Made by a program: the position numbers and the translations under genes
Shown here: positions 61,030 through 64,000 of the stretch, one piece after another
Position numbering within the stretch: the first letter of the stretch is position 1
How the letters are laid out: the number at the start of each line of letters is the position of its first letter
Notes under the pieces: generated by a model
The model's database searches: none
Told to the model about the DNA's origin: nothing
What the model saw: the letters and a program-made list of their open reading frames with translations, nothing else
Assembly: GCA_021234155.1 (NCBI GenBank)
Contig: JAJEKV010000024.1
Coordinates: 17,009,030 to 17,073,029, forward strand
Direction: 5' to 3'
Origin: Isoetes taiwanensis
Taxonomy: Eukaryota > Streptophyta > Lycopodiopsida > Isoetales > Isoetaceae
Length of the DNA: 64,000 nucleotides

Positions 61030-62335
61030 GATGTGGGTAAATGTCGAGTAGTCCTAAAGAGTGTGGCATTCATCCACAATGGTGCTCTATTGGTAACACT
61101 CACAAATTCTCCATCCAGCACCTCCGAAGTCCATTTGTTTATCTCAAATTTGGAGACGATGTGCACCTGTGCAAATTGAAGCTACCAATCTACGTTTTTT
61201 CACTGGCTAGTGCATACAGAGGTAGCGTTGTGGGTCCCATATGAGCATGGGATTGATCTGATGCTGGTAATGTGTTGTTTTAATATGTTCTATTGCATCA
61301 AGTACTGACGCAAGTGATGATGATCCTTCATTTTCTACATAGATGCACCCGTGCTGTTGTACATTCCATCGGGAGATCACTGAGCTCACCTTTTCTTCTA
61401 GCAGGCCTTGAGGCATTGCAAACCCGTGGCCACAGTATAAGTATGGTTAGGAAGATGATCATTGTCCATGCCGACTACCTTCTGAAAGTAGATAATGTGG
61501 CAGTCAATTGCAGTCCTCTGTAAAGATAGAAAACCCATCACTTGCAAGTGAATTTGATATGGGACTGTAAATTTAACTCAAAGTGCCCAAGCTAAAAAGG
61601 CTTTCCGTACCTGCTCCAGATCATTCCAGGTGGCCAGGGATATGCCCTAGACTTCGACCTTGTATAAAAGAACAAGTTCCACCAAAACCCTGAACAAATG
61701 TGACAGATGGGTCTAGTCGTATAGCTCTGTCTTGTAGATGTTGTTCTGCATCGCATACAGTGGCTTTCAACTTGTCCCTCGTAATCAGATGGAAATGTTC
61801 CAGTATGTGATAGTTGAAAACCCTGTGCTCAAGTACTTATAAGTGGGTGCTACCTTCAATTTCGCCCCTGATAAGTGGAGGGAAGCCTTGGCTGACACGA
61901 AGATGAGGCAAACTGTACCTTCGTTTTGGCCAGGTTACCCGCATTCCAGTGGCTCAACAGAAAGTATCTAAGGCATGTAGGTGATGCTGCATGTCTTCGG
62001 GGTTAAGGGATCTGCATCATTGGCATATAGGCATTATGAGCTGCCTAATAATCTGGTGCACAAGCTGAGCTCCGTCAACCCTGTGTTCAGTAAGCCACCC
62101 TTCTAATTGATCAATCTAGAGGCCAAATAGTGTTGGAGAGAACAGGCATCCTTGGCGTATCCTTATGCTACTATTGGCAGGTTGGTCTGACGGTGGCAGT
62201 CAGCCTGAGCATGTCTCATACGGTGCCAGAACTGATGTTTCTTGTAGGCTGCAGAGGTTTGTTCAGAACGTTTTTCCAAAATGTCTTGGAATGCCAGTCC
62301 AGGAGGTAGAACATTTCTCCTTGGTGCTCTGCAAT
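61030..62335 (-). pseudogene. LINE family 1 relic, minus strand, internally deleted
   Basis: Aligns with the minus-strand LINE at 11.8-14.2 kb: AAGACCCTGAACAA-type block near 61690, GCATTCCAGTGGC near 61949, ATCATTGGCATA near 62015, GAGAACAGGCATCCTTGGCG near 62135. Then it jumps directly to sequence equivalent to 14.07-14.16 kb (TGTAGGCTGCAGAGGTT). Relative to that copy it lacks the 12.5-13.1 kb insertion and about 600 bp of RT. The C-terminal VDECHTL motif is at ~61065. No open frame survives. Confidence 0.7.
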
Positions 62336-62386
62336 GTATCTGCCCTACTTTCCTATAACAAAAAAGACGATACTATCAGATCGCAA

Positions 62387-62632
62387 ATCCCGGGGGGTGC
62401 ACTTATACATAAGGGGGGTATGGCATCTGCGTTCGGAGGGTAGCAAAAAACCCCCCTTGTATACGCAATTTTAAAAGGCAATTTGACCCCTCTATGTATA
62501 GATATTGCTCCAAATTAGTGCCTAAAAACACCCCTAACCCCTAAGTATACGTACACAAATGGTCCAAAAAACACCCCTCCGTTGGACTCTCATGGGTTAT
62601 ACGTTGATCAAAGGTGAATCCCCCGGGTCGCA
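62387..62632. mobile_element. MITE-like element with CCCGGGGG termini
   Basis: About 246 bp starting GCAAATCCCGGGGGGTGCAC and ending GTGAATCCCCCGGGTCGC, i.e. imperfect inverted ends. The interior has runs of C and G (AAGGGGGGTATGGCA; AAAAAACCCCCC; ACACCCCTAACCCCTAAG) unlike the AT-rich flanks. No ORF. Confidence 0.5.
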
Positions 62633-62639
62633 AATGGGC

Positions 62640-63225
62640 ACAAAGTAAGGTCAGTGACTATCGAAACCAGCATTTGAGACACCGGACAAGAATAGGACCA
62701 ACCAGTCGGGTGGGGAGCCAACTAACCGGAGTATACCTCGTGCATCATGTGTAGAGCTTGTGCAAACGGGTTTATGTTCCTTATTTCTAAGTCAAGCTAC
62801 TTCATAAGGTATCGCATTCTGTATTGTGCACATTTTGCGTACAGTCCTCGTTTGCATATTCCACGTCCAAAATGTATAACTAGGCATATCTCAGTGACGC
62901 ATTATCATCAGGATGAGCAGACCCAGATCTATGGTAGACTATGGCTCTGGTGTGTTGAATTCCTATATGTCTGCTCCGAATGATACAAATGCCAGTGCAT
63001 TATTGTAAATCCTAATGTGGGACTTGAACTCTTTGCTCTTTGAGTGATCTCCGTTGAGCAGGTGGTATAGCAATGGGGGCATTGCTGTCAACAGAGGGAG
63101 GTTAATTTTGCCATCATGGCAGCACTCTGTATCATCGTGTATAAATGTTAATGATGAGGTTCGGTGTGCGATGGCCAGTTCGAGCTATTTCGTAACTCGA
63201 AGATTTATCTCAGTTTGTTGAGTCT
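62640..63225. other. No gene seen
   Basis: Chance ORFs only. Confidence 0.4.
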
Positions 63226-63231
63226 CTACAG

Positions 63232-63504
63232 CTAGCCTCTCCTCGTGTTATTCATCGGCAACTTTCTTTGTATCGTGCGCCAACGTCGCAACATGCTCCT
63301 GCTCCGTCTCTTTAATTTTTTTTTTTTTTTTTGTGCTTTTCTGTTTCTTCGTGCTTCGGTAGCTCTATCGAGTCTTGCTCGACGCTCCTCTGGTGTCTCT
63401 GTTGCGAGCATATGTTGTCTTCTATTTTGCGATCTTTCTCTATTGTGTGCGCTCTTGGCTTTCTGTTCCTCTAACATCTCCTTTCTCTGCCTGTGCGGCA
63501 TCAT
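63232..63504 (-). CDS. Small basic ORF with ETPEERRARL motif, unrecognised
   Basis: A 90-codon minus-strand ORF: MMPHRQRKEMLEEQKAKSAH, then ATETPEERRARLDRATEARR and a poly-Lys stretch (from a T-run at ~63316). The phrase ETPEERxARL with Arg-rich repeats is often seen in eukaryotic Helitron/PIF1-linked or other transposon proteins, so it may be a fragment of one. No helicase domain is in the window, and the strong Arg/Lys bias may also be chance. Confidence 0.3.
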   Translation of the reverse strand: MMPHRQRKEMLEEQKAKSAHNRERSQNRRQHMLATETPEERRARLDRATEARRNRKAQKKKKKLKRRSRSMLRRWRTIQRKLPMNNTRRG

Positions 63505-63569
63505 TCTACTTTTCTATTCTGCAATGAACAATGTGTTCTGCACAAACAATGCGCAGAAGCAGGGTTAAA

Positions 63570-64000
63570 ATAATTTCGTTTTAAGGTGCCTACAATCACA
63601 CTGATATATAGAAACAGCGTCACAACAGCTCTCCTAGAACATTCTAAACATTTAAGAGCTTCTATAATACTGAATTACACGTGGTTGTAATACTTTTTGT
63701 GGAAATTTGCCATTTTGTAACACATTAGCCTAAGGCAGGAAGCCCATGATGATGTTGTTGTTATTCTTCCAAAGAGACATTGTTAGCACCATGTGCTCCA
63801 AAATGCGCATTGTGCATAGTCATTACCCATAGTCATCGGACAACGTGTAATTATTGGGTGCCCCATGAACATTGGACGTGGGCGCCCAATCCCACGTTAT
63901 AGTGTGCTAGCTAGGTCATGAGCTCTATAAGGGACCTATGAGAATGGAAAGATGCAAGAGCATTAAGCACTTAATCTGACTAAACTACTTGCGCCTACAG
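63570..64000. other. No gene seen
   Basis: AT-rich end of the window with no ORF or repeat I can support. Confidence 0.4.

Overview
The window is nuclear DNA of a land plant. It contains a multi-exon plant-type UPF1 gene, a plastid/mitochondrial-type glutathione reductase gene, two exons of the plant organellar MutS homologue MSH1 and a decayed PLS-type PPR gene. These are scattered through AT-rich DNA dominated by transposable elements. The species cannot be read from the sequence. Short UPF1 introns (about 65-220 bp), abundant LINEs and a chromovirus relic would fit a seed-free plant such as a fern or lycophyte, but that is only an inference.

Layout. 1-7 kb: gene-poor DNA with a TGCATGCA array, a ~133-bp tandem repeat and a few unrecognised exon-like ORFs. 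7-11.8 kb: a dead Ty3/gypsy chromovirus fragment whose reverse transcriptase/RNase H part is missing and replaced by one arm of an ~810-bp inverted pair. 11.8-14.6 kb: a minus-strand LINE relic with a nested insertion. 15.35-15.69 kb: a MITE-like element just upstream of UPF1. 16.0-22.2 kb: UPF1, 29 exons by my reading, 1,272 codons in one continuous spliced frame. 23-25 kb: small tandem duplications and decayed DNA.

25,377-33,270: a complete Mutator-like element (MULE). It has ~710-bp terminal inverted repeats (TIRs) and an identical 9-bp target-site duplication, GCAAGGGCA, on each side. It carries two convergent genes: a broken MULE transposase with a SWIM zinc finger, and a gene joining a C2H2 finger region to a ULP1-like (C48) cysteine protease with H-D-C residues present. 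The TIRs are built from a 61-bp satellite unit holding two different dyad motifs, and one of those dyads recurs in the spacer between the two genes. This is the most interesting system in the window. Its plan resembles maize MuDR (two convergent genes driven from TIRs), with a ULP1 gene in the mudrB position.

34-45 kb: a degenerate repeat, an unrecognised 176-codon ORF, a ~465-bp fold-back element, the two MSH1 exons, a cluster of TTCnnGAA dyads, LINE tails and a LINE ORF1 relic. 45.5-48.7 kb: glutathione reductase, 9 exons, 557 codons, with one apparent GC-AG intron. 51.4-52.3 kb: PPR pseudogene. 52.6-56.1 kb: plus-strand LINE with endonuclease and RT remains. 57-62.4 kb: further minus-strand LINE relics and dispersed repeats. 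The end of the window holds a MITE-like element and a basic ORF.

Functional picture: two intact housekeeping genes (RNA surveillance and glutathione redox) are islands in transposon DNA. All other coding material is broken or belongs to mobile elements. Exon coordinates were worked out by eye from splice consensus and known family sequences.
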